A DNA stretch of 64,000 nt from Neonectria sp. B-13 (GCA_002682825.1 NOKP01000013.1:372001-436000); one strand, 5' to 3'; positions 47,440 through 58,187 are shown, numbered from the stretch's first letter. The notes: generated by a model from the sequence alone, not told the origin. A program made the numbers and translations.

Positions 47440-47823
47440 TTACTTCTTGCTGCCGCCAGAGCTGCCGCCGGAGTTGCCACTGGAATGCGAATTTCCACTT
47501 GGGGCAGTGTAGGTCGAGCCACCGTTACCGTTGTCGTGGTATGTGCTGCTGTTGGAGTTGGAGTAGTAGTAAGACCCATCACTACAAAGGCATTATTAGT
47601 CAAGTCACCAGCAGAATGGGTCAGGCTACCGAAACGCCTGCTGATACGACTTACCTGTTCGAGTAGTGGTACGAGTTCGAGTTCGAAGCACTGGAACCGT
47701 AGTCTCGGGCACAGTAGTGGTTGCCCTGGCGTGATATCAGCAATGCCTGGCTCACGGTGGAACGGGGACGCGACGTACCTGGCTGTTAGTGCCGCTGCCC
47801 TTGTAAGAGTAGTTGTCAGGCAT
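47440..47823 (-). CDS. Small Ser/Asn/Tyr/Gly-rich protein
   Basis: Three exons: 47823-47779, 47725-47655 and 47581-47440 (introns 53 and 73 nt); 85 aa. It begins MPDNYSYKGSGTNSQ, continues GNHYCARDYGSSASNSNSYH, then DGSYYYSNSNSSTYHDNGNG, and ends in a Gly/Ser tail with SGGSKK. Both introns have good GT-AG ends, and the phases fit exactly (0 and 2). No single long frame covers it, so it is invisible to simple ORF scanning. From memory, very similar short proteins occur across filamentous ascomycetes, but no function is established that I know of. Composition suggests an intrinsically disordered or prion-like polypeptide with one Cys. There is no signal peptide. The reading is strongly supported because composition stays uniform across all three exons. 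Confidence 0.85.
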
Positions 47824-49026
47824 GGTGATGTGAGCAGAGTGTCAAGTTGAGAGACGTAGTTTGGTCACGATGTGTGAGTTGATGAGATGAGATTCGGTGA
47901 TGGGAGTGCAGAGAGAAGATGAAGGAAGAGGGATCGCGAGATGCGGGGGAAGTCTTATCTATCCGTCGAGAGACGAGAGAGCGCAAACAAGGCAATAGAA
48001 GAAGCAAAGTGCAGATAATGCATGTGTTACCGCATAAGGTTTCCCAGCCGTTTGCTCGATGCTAGCCGCAGTTGCTGCTAACAGCGGGGTATCGTTTGGT
48101 GTGGAATACCTGAAACCACGGGCAATCGGGGAATGACTAGTTATTTGATATCCCAGCCCGCATTCTACGATCCTCTACCGCGATGGCACTTGCATGTGGA
48201 AGGGAAAACGTGTTGATTGTTTTCTTTCTCTAGGCATTCCTCGTTGGGAGTTGATTGTTTTGTACGGAAGAAGTGTTTGTGTAGGCAAGCTGGTCGTGAA
48301 GAGCCAATGGCTGCTGCATTCGATTGAGGGGGTGGCTGCTCGCTCCAACACCACAACAGATAAGATCTCCACGCCTCTTTCATGGATGGTCCTCTCATTC
48401 AGTACCTGAAAGTGGACATTCGATGGCATAGCACCATAGGTAACAGCAGGTTTCGTGATAAGTCACGAGATTGTATTCGTGGTGGGTGCCATGCAATCGC
48501 CAGGGTAAACGTTGTTTCGCAGATGCTTACAAACCGACCTCAGCCGAGACTTGATTGGAAATCTACGAAGTAAGCTACAGCACTGAAGCAATAGAAATGT
48601 ACGTACCACATTTCGCATCGAGTATGGACATGCAATAACTGAAGACGGGACCAATCAACCCGTATAACACTCTCGGTTTTCGGAAGCAGTACCGAAACGC
48701 GAGAGCTGTATCCGTACAGTAATCCAGATGCCTCTAGCCAGGCCTCATTTGGATGCTGCTGCCACGGATGTGCGATTAATGATGTCATTCCCTGTGGCCC
48801 AATCATTTCAAGACGAGAACGGTGAAACTTTGAGGGGCCATTGCAACATCAACCAATCTCAAGGCTGAATATAAATGTGATTAGAAATAGGGAGTGGCTC
48901 GCCTTGGGATAAAACGAGGATCTGTCCAGCATCTTTCCGATCTTTGTACTTTATCTCACCAGAAAAGACACACCATAGATATTCTACACATATTTGAGAC
49001 CCAAAACAACACGAGCACTTCACAAA
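47824..49026. other. Divergent intergenic region
   Basis: About 1.2 kb, no gene supported. It holds the promoter elements annotated at 48853-48876 for the plus-strand gene. Confidence 0.5.
48853..48876 (+). promoter_or_regulatory. CCAAT box and TATA-like element
   Basis: CCAAT at 48853-48857 and TATAAAT at 48870-48876 lie about 150-175 bp upstream of the ATG at 49027. The order and spacing are plausible for a fungal core promoter, but only consensus matching supports it. Confidence 0.3.
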
Positions 49027-50230
49027 ATGGCACCCAAGGTTTTCTTGTACGCTTCCTGTATGAAGACTCCACGCATACTATTTACTGATCTCTTTCTAGG
49101 ACTGGCGCTACTGGTATTGACACCCCAACCATTAACACTACCCTGTTACTTACAGATCTCGTCAAGGCTTCATTGGCGGCGCCGTCTTTGCTCAGGTGCA
49201 CGACGCCCACCCGGACTACGATTTCACCCTCTTCGTACGCAACGAGGAGCGCAGCAAGCCCATTGCCGCGAAGTACCCCGACGTCAAATTCGTTTACGGC
49301 ACCCTCGACGACTCCGCCGTCATCGAAAAGGCAGCCGCTGAGGCTGATGTCGTCATTCGTTAGTCACTCTTCTCATGCCCAAGTTCCCCGTTGACACCAT
49401 TCCCCCAAGACACGGCAGATTCCGCGGACAACGCTCCGTCTGCGAATGCGATTGCCAAGGGCCTCGCTGCCGGCCACACAGCTGAGAAGCCTGGATACTG
49501 GATCCATCTGTCGGGTACTGGGATTTTGACTTGGTATGATTTCGAGCAAAGGCGCTACGGTGAGGGTCCCTTGCCCGAGCAGAAGTACAACGACCTCGAA
49601 GATATCGAGCGCATACTCAACCTGCCCGACCATGCTCCTCATCGAAACATCGACAAAATTGTCCAGAATGCCAACTCGGACGCCGTGAAGACCATCATCG
49701 TCGGTCCGCCTTGCATCTACGGTACCGGCCGCGGGACCGTCAACACCCGCAGCCTCCAAGTTCCGAACCTAGCACGCGCAACGCTGCGGCAGGGCTACGC
49801 GCCGATAGTCGGCGCCGGCAAGACGGAGTGGGACAACGTGCACATCGACGACCTGGCCGACCTCTTCGGCAAGTTTGTCGACGCGTCGCAGGATCCCGCC
49901 AAGCGCGACAACCCGGAAATATTCGGCCGCAACGGGTACTTCTTCGCGCGACAGGACTTCCACAAGTGGTCCGACGTCGCCACGTGGATCGCCGAGGAGG
50001 CCAGCCGCAAGGGATACCTCCCGGAGCCGAAGACCAAGTCGGTCACACAGAAGGAAGTGGTTGCCACCGGGCTTGTTGCGGCGCCGACGTGGGGAGCGAA
50101 CTCGAAGGGCGAGGCGGAGCGGGCGAAGAAGTACCTAGGGTGGGAGCCCCGCGCCCCGGCTTTGAAGGACACCATCAGTGAAGTCGTTGAGATAGAAGCC
50201 AAGGCGCTGGGGTTGACTCCAAAGGCTTGA
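49027..50230 (+). CDS. Atypical SDR / NmrA-like NAD(P)-binding epimerase family protein
   Basis: Four exons: 49027-49046, 49100-49113 (a 14-nt microexon), 49167-49358 and 49410-50230; introns are about 50 nt each; 348 aa. The spliced N-terminus MAPKVFLTGATGFIGGAVF forms the Rossmann GxxGxxG nucleotide-binding motif, which appears only when all three first introns are removed. That is strong support for the model. The body contains ADVVIHTADSADN, the segment WIHLSGTGILTW, and NVHIDDLADLF, which is typical of extended SDR enzymes related to nucleoside-diphosphate-sugar epimerases. The usual YxxxK catalytic pair is not evident, so it may be a redox sensor or a reductase of the atypical class. 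The substrate is unknown. Confidence 0.9.
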
Positions 50231-51560
50231 GAGGGAGTTCTGGTTTGTGAAACTTTTAGTCAAAATTGAGGTCTGGTTTGAGCTGATGGGAGGGTTCGAC
50301 TAGTATTGGGTGATATTACTGTCAAATAGTAATATCATGATTGTTTCTGAAAGCCAGTGCAAAGCTTTTTCATATCCACCACTGATCGTGTCTTTTTTTT
50401 TTTGGCCCACTGCGTATTCAAAGTTCATGCCGTCAGAATCGAGACTACAGTGAACCCAGCTCATCGTGAACATGGTGAATTCTATTGTAACGCGAGCCAG
50501 TCAATGACTGTCATCAACCAGGTCATTGACTCGAGCATTGATTCAAGTCCTCAGTACCAAAGAGCCCAGGTCCATCATGACACCATGAGACCAGGATGTT
50601 GGCCATGGAGGGGTACATCGTAGCGCCGCACAAAACGGGTTGCCGCTGTGCCCCTCCAAAAGACGGCAACGGCGGGGGCACTCAACCGGCGTAGTGCCCG
50701 ACTCGGCGTCGCCGTAGTAGGCGTCAAATATCTCACTACGAATACGTACCTAGACAGTAGGCGAGGAGAAAATTCGTTCATCAGGCTCTCGAGTCAGAAC
50801 GGGCATTCCGTTGCCACCAGCCAGGCTGAGAGAGTGTTGAGGCGCGTCTGACTAGCAACTAGAAATTTCTGGGCTTGAGCAGTGACAGCGACTTGTACCT
50901 TGTGTTGAGGAGGCGCAGAATGCCCACTGATCTGCGCCCTTTGTCCGTTTCGTTCTCCTGTCTTACAGTGCCGGTACTATGGAGAGAGGGACTCGGATGT
51001 CTCTGTTCAGAGCCCAAGTCACGAGAATCTCAGGGCTCCAACCTTGGCACCAGCCACACAAACGGTACGAAAATCAGCAGCCAGCCCGCGAAAATAGGCG
51101 CAAGGATGCTCAGGACCACGGGCAGAAGCGGCCAGGCAATAGTCCAATATTCCTAGATAATCAAGCCAAGGCAATGGGACAATGACAGAAACCCCCGGCA
51201 GCTTAGAATTGGCGCGCCTCCCATTTCTCGCTCATGTCCCGACAACTTATTGCCCCGGTCCGCGCCCCCCGAAACAAGCCCGTCGGTGCCATGACAAGGG
51301 AAACAACTGGAGCTGCGAGGAGGCCTGGGAAAATTTCAGGCGAGGGGCGAGTCCCAAAGAGGACTAGTGGAAGGGATCACTAGCAGCCCATTCTGCTGAC
51401 CCCACTCGGCAGAAAAAGTTCAGTTCACAGGCCCCCCGAAATTTATTCCTTGGGCCTTCACAAAATCTGGTTGGAAGCATTTCTTTCACCGAAACCCCAC
51501 GTTCCTCTTTCCTTCCTCATCCTCCCCTCCACCAAAAAAAAAGTCTCTAAGACAGCCAAG
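50231..51560. other. Intergenic region and promoter of the Hsp70 gene
   Basis: About 1.3 kb without a gene. A T-run (11 T) lies near 50393-50403. The last 60 nt before 51561 are CT-rich followed by an A-run, a typical leader for a highly expressed fungal gene. Confidence 0.5.
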
Positions 51561-53857
51561 ATGGCCGAAGAACTTTACGACGGTGCCATTGGCATTGATT
51601 TGGGTGAGTCTACAACACACTCCGGGCCTTGATCTCGTCCTCCTCGCGGCCGCTGCCCCGGGCGACCCAGCAGTCGTCGTCGTCAGGCGGCAAAGAGGAG
51701 GGGAAGCCCGAAAAAATCATCAAAAGTCAGCCGAGAAAGAGCGAAACATGCTGACCACGATCTATCAACAGGTACTACCTACTCCTGCGTTGCTATCTAC
51801 GAGGGTACCAATGTCGAGATCATTGCCAACGAGCAGGGTTCTTTCACCACCCCTTCTTTCGTCTCCTTCACCGACAAGGAGCGTCTGATTGGTGAGGCTG
51901 CCAAGAACAATGCTGCCATGAACCCCCGAAACACCGTCTTTGACGCCAAGTGAGTATTTCTGCTGCACGACCCGGATATGTTCGTTTTCCTCGGTTTCTG
52001 ACAGGCATTTTCTTGTCTAGGCGTCTGATCGGTCGCCGTTTCGATGACCCCACCGTCAAGAAGGACATCGAGTCGTGGCCCTTCAAGATCGTCGACGATG
52101 GTGGCAACCCTCGCATTGAGGTCGACTACCTCGGCGAGAAGAAGACCTTCTCTGCCCAGGAGATTTCCTCCATGGTCCTCGTCAAGGTAAGATTTTCTCA
52201 CAGCCCACTCACAACCCCGTCACATCCCACTTAAGAAACCCCCCCGCCCCCGCACTAGTGAAAACTAAGCAGTTTCTGACCCCCGCCACAGATGAAGGAG
52301 ATTGCCGAGGTCAAGCTTGGCAAGAAGGTCGAGAAGGCCGTCATCACTGTTCCTGCCTACTTCAACGACAACCAGCGCCAGGCCACCAAGGACGCCGGTT
52401 CCATCGCCGGCCTCAACGTCCTCCGTATCATCAACGAGCCCACCGCTGCCGCCATCGCCTACGGCCTCGGCGCCGGTAAGTCTGAGAAGGAGCGCAACGT
52501 CCTGATCTACGATCTTGGCGGTGGTACTTTCGATGTCTCCCTCCTCAACATCCAGGGTGGCGTCTTCACTGTCAAGGCCACCGCTGGTGACACCCATCTG
52601 GGTGGCCAGGACTTCGACACCAACCTTCTCGACCACTGCAAGAAGGAGTTCACCCGCAAGAGCAAGAAGGATCTCTCCGCCGATCCCCGTGCTCTTCGCC
52701 GTCTCCGAACCGCTTGTGAGCGTGCCAAGCGTACTCTGTCCAGCGGTGCTCAGGCCACCATCGAGATTGACTCTCTCTTCGATGGTGAGGACTTCACCAT
52801 GACCATCACCCGTGCCCGATTCGAGGACCTCAACGCCAAGGCCTTCTCCGGCACCATCGAGCCCGTTGCCCAGGTTCTCAAGGACGCCGCTATCGAGAAG
52901 CGTGCCGTCGACGAGATCGTCCTGGTCGGTGGTTCTACCCGTATCCCCAAGATCCAGAAGCTTCTGTCCGAGTTCTTCGATGGCAAGAAGCTCGAGAAGT
53001 CCATCAACCCCGATGAGGCTGTCGCCTACGGTGCCGCCGTCCAGGCTGGTATCCTCTCCGGCAAGGCCACTTCCGCCGAGACTGCCGACCTCCTCCTCCT
53101 CGATGTCGTTCCCCTGTCTCTCGGTGTTGCCATGGAGGGCAATATCTTCGCACCTGTTGTGCCTAGAGGCCAGACCGGTGAGCGAATTTGCTACCCAAAA
53201 ATATCTTGAAACGCATTACTGACTCTTATAAAGTGCCTACTATTAAGAAGCGAACCTTCACTACTGTTGCGGACAACCAGCAGACCGTTCAGTTCCCCTG
53301 CTTCCAGGGTGAGCGTGTCAACTGTGAGGACAACACCTCCCTGGGTGAATTCACCCTTGCTCCTATCCCTCCCATGAGGGCTGGTGAGGCCGTCCTCGAG
53401 GTCGTCTTCGAGGTCGACGTCAACGGTATCCTCAAGGTTACTGCCACTGAGAAGACCTCTGGCCGTTCTGCCAACATCACTATTGCCAACTCCGTCGGCA
53501 AGCTCTCCACCGGCGAGATCGAGAAGATGATCAGCGGTACGTATCATCTGTTAACAATTTGAAACGAACCCAAACTAATTTGATATAGATGCCGAGGCTT
53601 TCAAGTCCAACGATGAGGCCTTCAGCAAGAAGTTCGAGGCTAAGCAGCAGCTCGAGTCCTACATCGGCCGTGTCGAGGAGATCGTCTCCGACCCTACGCT
53701 GTCTCTCAAGCTCAAGCGTGGCCAGAAGGAGAAGATCGAGAGCACCATCAGCGACGCTATGGCTACTCTTGAGCTCGGCGACGCCTCTGCTGACGACCTC
53801 AAGAAGCAGGAGCTGGCCCTCAAGCGCCTGGTGACCAAGGCTATGTCCTCCCGATAA
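51561..53857 (+). CDS. SSB1: Ribosome-associated Hsp70 chaperone, Ssb type
   Basis: Six exons: 51561-51603, 51772-51949, 52021-52186, 52292-53177, 53234-53536 and 53589-53857; 614 aa, the usual Ssb length. The N-terminal phosphate loop ([19 protein letters not shown]) is restored by the first splice. Other Hsp70 motifs are present: [30 protein letters not shown] and [17 protein letters not shown] substrate-binding domain and an alpha-helical lid end in TKAMSSR, without the EEVD tail of cytosolic Ssa proteins or an ER signal. Both absences point to Ssb, which binds ribosomes and folds nascent chains with the RAC co-chaperones. Codon use is strongly biased to C-ending codons, as for highly expressed genes. 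The symbol follows the yeast orthologue. Confidence 0.96.
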
Positions 53858-54751
53858 ATGCATTCGGGGCGTGGCCATGTAGGTTAGGGGATGAGAGGCG
53901 GCGGTTGCGCCGCCCGGGTTGCGGTTCAGTGCAACTCGTGAGGCCATGAGGATGGGCCAGCGGCTGAGGGGATTTCTTTTTCGATCTACGGTAATTCGGA
54001 CGAAGAGACACCGAGGCACGTGAAAAGTTCTGCATGTTTGTGTGTTCATGAGCCCTCGACAGTGACGGCGACTTTACCCTGGGTCGTCACGTCGTATGAG
54101 AGATGCATGGATAGTGGGCAAATGGACGCGGGCTCGCTGGGCCAGAGCCCTATGAGTGGACGATGGCCTGTGAATTTAAGCATAGACTCGGTAGAATGGA
54201 AAATACGGAATGATGCCCTTTTACCAACTGATGGTACTTTTAACTTGAGTTCCTTTGCCTGTTATGTACATTGCCTTCTAAACAACTCTGCACTCACTTA
54301 CTTTCACCTTCGGTATAGTCCATCTTCTTTCAGGTCCAGCCCTATATACTTTTACTTAAATCCATCCGAGAACATCAGAATCGGTCGATTATGCGCCGAA
54401 GCTCTTGACTGCGTTCACCTTCATTCTGCATAGGGGTTTGACACCCGAACACTCACACAAGAAGACGACTCCTAGGTCCGTGTTTCAAGACGGGTCGCTG
54501 ATAACTATTACGCCAGCATCCTTACGAATGCGCGAACCTCAGTCAATCACTGGGTATTGTACGACGGGCTATAACACTCCCAAAGCAAGCATGTTCATAA
54601 AGCCTTTGTCCCCAACAGTGAACTAATGCTGGCTTGGGCAGGAAGAGTACAGTAAGGAGAACCCTAGATGGTCCATCAAGCCTAAGTTTAGTCATGAGTG
54701 CTTCACTTTGAACAATTTCACATACTAGTACTTTTTAACTCTCCTTTCGAA

Positions 54752-54860
54752 GTACCTCCCCTGACCGCCGCTCCTGTTTTTTCTTTTCTCCCTACAGCAT
54801 TCCCATCCTCCTTGAAAAGAGGATCTCGTCTTTGTGCCGTAATTTTCTGCCTGACGCTGT
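54752..54860 (+). repeat. Diverged direct repeat, copy 1
   Basis: This resembles 55341-55449. Both have GCCGCTCCT, a T-rich run, a pyrimidine stretch, a segment with ATCCTC and AAGAG(A)GG, then CTTTG(T/C)G(C/T)CG and TTTGCCT/TCTGCCT. They diverge by many substitutions and short indels. Orientation is the same and the separation is about 590 bp. Confidence 0.45.
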
Positions 54861-55340
54861 TATTTAGAGTATTTTTTAGCCTCAGTCGATATCATCTGAT
54901 AGATCAAGGCAACGTAATAGATACCATAGTAAAATGCTATGCCCAGCACCGACAATCTCAATAACTTAAACATAACAAGCTCACCCGGTGACATAGTTCG
55001 CATCGATATTGCACCTTGAGCCTGTTTTTGTAACCTGTCTGGGTTTCCCTCTTTAACCTTGATGTCCAATTCATGAAAAGGTTATCCTGAACTACAGCAT
55101 ATATAAATGACTGTCTCATTAAACTAACAACTCGGGCCAGCCTTCTTTCCTCTTTCTCAATACACCACAACACAGCATGCCACAAACATTTTTAATTTGT
55201 GTTATCATAAGGTCTTCAGTCCGTACCAGTGCACCAACTAAAACCTGCACTCACATTTCCTTCACCTTCCTCTCACAACCACTCCTCTCATAACCACTCC
55301 TCTCACAATCGCCCTCAACTGAGAGGCGCCTATTTAATGC

Positions 55341-55449
55341 ACTTGCCTCGGCCGCCGCTCCTATTTTTCTTTCCTTCCTAAAACATCCATATCCTCTTCA
55401 AAGAGGGATTATTATCTTTGCGTCGTTGTTATTTGCCTTGCGCCGTCAC
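55341..55449 (+). repeat. Diverged direct repeat, copy 2
   Basis: Partner of 54752-54860. It lies directly upstream of the decayed open frame at 55549-55962, so copy 1 may mark the start of a second, more eroded unit. Confidence 0.45.
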
Positions 55450-55548
55450 TTCGATATTATATCATCGAAAAACATTCACTTAACAACACTCACCAACCCT
55501 AACAACTTCCCCTTTGACGGCAGGGATATCCTCCCACCAGCGCCCGTG

Positions 55549-55962
55549 ATGCCCAACGACGAGGGTTACGGCGAGGACTACCTCCTCGAAAGCAACAGTA
55601 CCACCCACGATTCGCTCCACGAGCATGCCAGTCACCCCATGGAAGAGACCCCGAACCAGGTCGTCAACAACATCGCCATTTGGACAGGAATCGACCACCC
55701 TCGAACCGAGCAGGAGTCTCCATTCATGCCAGCCAGTGATTTTCGTGAACTTAATTAAGAGGAAGAGAATGACGATGAAGTCGTCCTGGTTGCCAGCCTA
55801 CTGGAAACTCACTTCTATCCTCGCGACAAGAACGGCAACCCCAAACCCCGCAATAACAAGGGCAAAATGAGTTTGACGGAGACGAGGAGGATGGAACCAA
55901 GACAAAAGACCTGGTACTATAACATGGCTCTCAAGGCCGTTACCCATGAATGGCATGAATAA
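55549..55962 (+). pseudogene. Decayed open frame broken by one TAA
   Basis: From ATG 55549 the frame reads MPNDEGYGEDYLLESNST and continues in a coherent acidic, hydrophilic protein style to TAA at 55756-55758. In the same frame it resumes at once with EEENDDEVVLVASLLETHF and DKNGNPKPRNNKGKMSLTET, ending at TAA 55960-55962. In total that is 137 codons plus the internal stop; the frame is open upstream to 55426 without an ATG. A single C-to-T change (CAA to TAA) would explain the internal stop. The family is not recognised. Repeats around it suggest a mobile-element remnant, but this is inference. Confidence 0.35.
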
Positions 55963-56094
55963 ATATATACCCAAAACTAAACATATTCCTAACCTAAACA
56001 TACCTAAAGCTGAAAACTTTAGTGACACAATATCACACCTTACGCATTAGCCCTTGGGGTATGTATTTTGTTCGTGCCCCAAGCAACATTCATC

Positions 56095-56178
56095 GAGTAT
56101 CGTTCAGGCGACTTAGGTCAACCCCGCTTATTACCTTTGTTGTTCGCGGGGGCGGCCTTCACAAAGAGCTCACTGTCT
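56095..56178 (-). repeat. Duplicated coding-like segment with AT-hook-like motif, copy A
   Basis: Similar to 56771-56840, with a core of about 53 bp differing at about six positions. On the minus strand it would read ELFVKAAPANNKGNKRG, then a TGA stop, then PKSPERYS. Copy B reads RGRP across that stop. The stop differs from the Arg codon by transitions. Confidence 0.6.
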
Positions 56179-56770
56179 GGGTTGTCACGCTTGAATTGAA
56201 TGCATCGGAAGTTCTAGTGTTCAACAGAGGACGGAGCCAGTAAGTTTCATCGCCTCTTCATAACCTCTTCTCGTTTCGCCGACAAGCAACAAATGACTTC
56301 TCCAAACACGCATAATAACTGGATCACTCATGGGCCATGACGACATTGTCCCCTGTGAGTTCGGTCTTGGGAAGATGCCAACAAGTTGACCGGCCACAAA
56401 CTAGTGAGCCATTGCGTAGGAGCAAGTAGCTCGTGCACTAGAAGGTACATTGATGAAGAGACTGCAGTAATCAACACAACCTCAACCACAACCTGGCCTA
56501 ATGCGTCTTTTTAAAATATAGTTCAGAGGCCAATCCTATCCCTGACCACTGTCCCTAAGTATTGCTTGCACGATCTAATGGACTTGCGTGGTGTCGGATA
56601 CCTAGTTGGCAGGGTACATTGGTTCCCATAGAAAAATATGATATAGCTATGTATTTCTTGTGCACGTATCAAAAGTTGTTTGCGCCCCTAGTAATCCTCT
56701 GTGATAATGACCTCGGTGTTGAGTTGGTGGATGGTTGGTGAGTGGAGATGCGCACCATGGCAGCGGTACG

Positions 56771-56840
56771 GAGTATCGTTCAGGCGAATTAGGCCGACCC
56801 CGCTTATTACCTTGTTCCTCGCCGGGCTTGACAAGGAACT
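56771..56840 (-). repeat. Duplicated coding-like segment with AT-hook-like motif, copy B
   Basis: Partner of 56095-56178 in the same orientation. The minus strand reads ALQFLVKPGEEQGNKRGRPN and then SPERYS, containing the AT-hook core RGRP. It lies in an 84-codon open frame (56647-56901) without other support. Confidence 0.6.
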
Positions 56841-57095
56841 GTAGGGCTCTTGGATTCATATACTGACTGGGATGACATGTTTTGGCAGCTAGGGAGCACA
56901 ATGCTCAGTCGACATGGTGCGTCTCCGTGAGAGATCAAGAAAACAGCCAACGAACCGTCGTCCCCACTGCAGTCACCAAGCGTTGCTACGTACCCGGCCA
57001 CGGTTGGTCGAGTGAGCTGCCATCGTCACTAAAATCACAGACTGTCATCTTCATCGTCATCGGCTAAAGAAGAAAAGGAAGGAAGAAAACAGATC

Positions 57096-58052
57096 ATGGC
57101 AGGCAACAACAGTCTCAACCTTCTGGACCTCCCCGTCGACATCCTCAGCCTCATCCTCTACCCACTCGTCACCAGCCCAACGCCCATCCCGCTCTGCCCC
57201 TGCTCGGCATCGCCCATCAACCCCCTGCCGGTACTTCTCGCGCATCCAGCCCTACATGCCATCGCAGTGCCGCTGCTGTACACGGCCAACAGGTTCGTGC
57301 TGGACGCGACAGGGTCACACGCGCAGCACGTGCGGCGGCACCTAGCCGCAGGCGCAGGCGCAGACGCGGACGCAGACGCCGGAGACGGGCTGGCGGATGG
57401 GGCGTCGGCGGCCTCGTCGCTGCTCGCGACAAGGGATGCGCGGCGCAGGGTGGCCAACTTGCAGGTGCGATTCGATCGGCTGCGGGGGTGGGTGCATGCC
57501 GGACTGGTGCCGATGCTGACGGACATGGTGGTGCAGGGGGCGCTGGAGCATCTGACGGTGTGGGTGCGGAGTCCGCCGGAGGGGCAGCGGCAGCAGCAGC
57601 AGCAGCAGCAGCAGGTGAGGAGAAGGAGGAGCAGGATGCCCGGAGGAGGAGGAGCTGCGGAGGACAACGACCTGGCCATGTTCGCGCGGCCGCCGCTCGA
57701 GGGGCTGCTCCACGTGCTGGCCGACCCGTATCTCCGCACGGCGCGGCTGTGGGTTGACAGGCGGCGACACGTGCGGGCGTGGTGCCGGTTCCACGCGGGA
57801 GCACGGGGGCTGGAGTGTGGATCCGGGGCCGGGGCCGGGACGGAGACCGGAGGTGGCCCCAGCGGGGAGCGGGATGGACAACTGGGATTAGTGCTGGGGA
57901 GGAGTGGGGAGGCGGATGCTGGGACGGGGACGGGGACGGGGACGGGACCGGGCGTCGGGGCGGTGGAGATTGACTGGCGGCTGGTGCTCCGGGTGGTGGA
58001 CCCTGAGAGGAAGGATGTCACGGTGGCAGGGGACGGGAAAAGGTGGTGGTGA
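57096..58052 (+). CDS. F-box-like protein with expanded simple repeats
   Basis: Single exon, 318 aa. The N-terminus (NSLNLLDLPVDILSLILYPL, then VLLAHPALHAIAVPLLYTAN) resembles the F-box-like start of many fungal proteins of unknown substrate. It is followed by alpha-helical, Leu/Arg-rich sequence (FDRLRGWVHAGLVPMLTDMV). Several in-frame simple repeats interrupt it: an Ala-Asp run (GADADADADAGD), eight Gln codons (about 57592-57615) and a Gly-Thr run (AGTGTGTGTGPG). The gene is very GC-rich compared with the AT-richer DNA on both sides, so it stands out in composition. The ending (DWRLVLRVVDPERKDV) looks like a natural C-terminal strand. Ubiquitin-ligase adaptor function is only a family guess. 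Confidence 0.7.
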   Translation: MAGNNSLNLLDLPVDILSLILYPLVTSPTPIPLCPCSASPINPLPVLLAHPALHAIAVPLLYTANRFVLDATGSHAQHVRRHLAAGAGADADADAGDGLADGASAASSLLATRDARRRVANLQVRFDRLRGWVHAGLVPMLTDMVVQGALEHLTVWVRSPPEGQRQQQQQQQQVRRRRSRMPGGGGAAEDNDLAMFARPPLEGLLHVLADPYLRTARLWVDRRRHVRAWCRFHAGARGLECGSGAGAGTETGGGPSGERDGQLGLVLGRSGEADAGTGTGTGTGPGVGAVEIDWRLVLRVVDPERKDVTVAGDGKRWW

Positions 58053-58187
58053 TTGACAGTACACTGAGTTATATAACGAAGATACTAATAGGGCTGTTAG
58101 GAATCGAACCTAACCCTCGTTATGTACCCTGGTTTACGACTGCTAAGTACTACTGAGTTTGATGCTTGTTTTCACCAGTGTTGTTGA

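Larger units (their letters stand above)
53858..57095. other. Lower-GC, repeat-bearing region (3.2 kb)
   Basis: Beyond the SSB 3' UTR there is no intact gene. The region has several diverged direct repeats (see repeat entries), a one-stop decayed open frame at 55549-55962, and ACCACTCCTCTCA-type tandem copies at about 55275-55310. Base composition is more AT-rich than the neighbouring genes. Together this suggests old repeat or transposon-derived DNA, but no transposase, reverse transcriptase or terminal repeat is recognisable. Confidence 0.5.

Noticed and set aside
57158..58021. 287-codon antisense frame opposite the F-box-like gene
   Set aside because: Composition (Ser/Pro/Ala/Cys) follows from the complementary simple repeats; no motif.
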